From positions 1 to 7,399 of the forward strand of contig JBGUUT010000137.1 in assembly GCA_045133795.1 (NCBI GenBank): 7,399 bases of DNA, written 5' to 3'. The stretch is from RGIG8597 sp045133795 (lineage in GTDB: Bacteria; Spirochaetota; GWE2-31-10). The position numbers and the translations under genes were made by a program. Positions within the stretch are counted from its first letter, which is position 1. Each line of letters starts with the position of its first letter. Below, piece after piece: positions 7,178 through 7,399 of this stretch. Under the pieces are notes generated by a model. That model made no database searches and was not told where the DNA came from. It saw only the letters and a list, made by a program, of their open reading frames with translations.

Positions 7178-7193
7178 TCAAGTTTTCACTTGA
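7178..7193. promoter_or_regulatory. Candidate operator palindrome upstream of the XRE regulator
   Basis: The sequence tcaagt-tttc-acttga is a perfect 6-bp inverted repeat with a 4-base spacer, starting 46 bases upstream of the regulator's ATG. XRE dimers usually bind short dyads of this size. It overlaps the probable promoter zone: minus-strand TTGACT (7174-7169) and TAATAA (7167-7162) lie just downstream of it. That it is the binding site of this regulator is inference from position and symmetry. Confidence 0.45.
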
Positions 7194-7367
7194 ATAATTA
7201 AATAAAACTTAATATAAATACGCAATAATACATTATATTACCGTGTTTTCATACTTTGGATAACATTTTCAAAGATATATAACGGTGATTATTTAATTTT
7301 ATAGGTGATAAAATTTTCCGTTAGAAAATCTCACTGACTTTACAGTTTTAAAAATAAAATATAAAAC

Positions 7368-7387
7368 TCACCGCATTGATACGGTGA
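7368..7387. repeat. Small perfect hairpin near the right edge
   Basis: The arms tcaccg (7368-7373) and cggtga (7382-7387) pair exactly around an 8-base loop. No T-tract follows on the plus strand within the visible sequence. The tcaccg half also begins the direct repeats at the left end of the window (10-15, 71-76). The match is only six bases, so a relationship is not demonstrated. Confidence 0.5.
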
Positions 7388-7399
7388 TAAATCTACAAA

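Larger units (their letters stand above)
7148..7399. other. AT-rich stretch without a recognisable gene
   Basis: There is no ATG-started reading frame of useful length on either strand; the longest ATG-started frames I traced are about a dozen codons or fewer. Apart from the operator-like palindrome and the edge hairpin, it holds GGTGAT three times in the same orientation (7284-7289, 7304-7309, 7383-7388), with acggtgat twice (7282-7289, 7381-7388). It probably holds the regulator's promoter and the upstream region of a gene beyond the window. Confidence 0.6.

Overview
The window is AT-rich bacterial DNA with six convincing protein genes and no RNA gene, transposase or CRISPR array that I can see. 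Clear Shine-Dalgarno sites, a bacterial-type asparaginyl-tRNA synthetase and surface-polysaccharide glycosyltransferases show it is bacterial. The mix of a multi-domain receiver protein, a short folate cyclodeaminase-like protein and palindromic repeats suggests a spirochaete such as Treponema, but this is an impression and not a demonstrated assignment.

Left part (1-3306, minus strand): two overlapping glycosyltransferase genes. The first transcribed is an unusual fusion of a GT4-type glycosyltransferase with a C-terminal domain that looks like a beta-propeller. It overlaps by 8 bases a GT2 glycosyltransferase gene with a membrane-hugging C-terminal segment. Together they probably belong to a cell-surface glycan locus that continues to the left. 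The end of the GT2 gene runs into a palindromic repeat element (about 1-107). That element supplies the last 23 codons, and the stop codon lies in one of its hairpins.

Centre (3482-6753, plus strand): a tightly spaced set of three genes facing away from the glycan genes. They encode (1) a 417-residue protein with a degenerate receiver domain, a STAS-like middle region and an intact C-terminal receiver, (2) a stand-alone cyclodeaminase/cyclohydrolase-family protein and (3) asparaginyl-tRNA synthetase (asnS). Gaps of 9 and 20 bases suggest one transcript. It ends at a strong intrinsic terminator (6763-6795).

Right part (6794-7399): a small XRE-family helix-turn-helix regulator on the minus strand converges on asnS and shares that terminator. 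A perfect palindrome about 46 bases upstream of its start is a candidate operator. The last roughly 250 bases carry no gene that I can see, only AT-rich DNA with a small hairpin and short GGTGAT repeats.

I found no complete new defence or mobile system. The observations most worth checking are the repeat-encoded protein tail, the GT4/propeller fusion, and the pseudo-receiver/STAS-like/receiver protein next to housekeeping genes.
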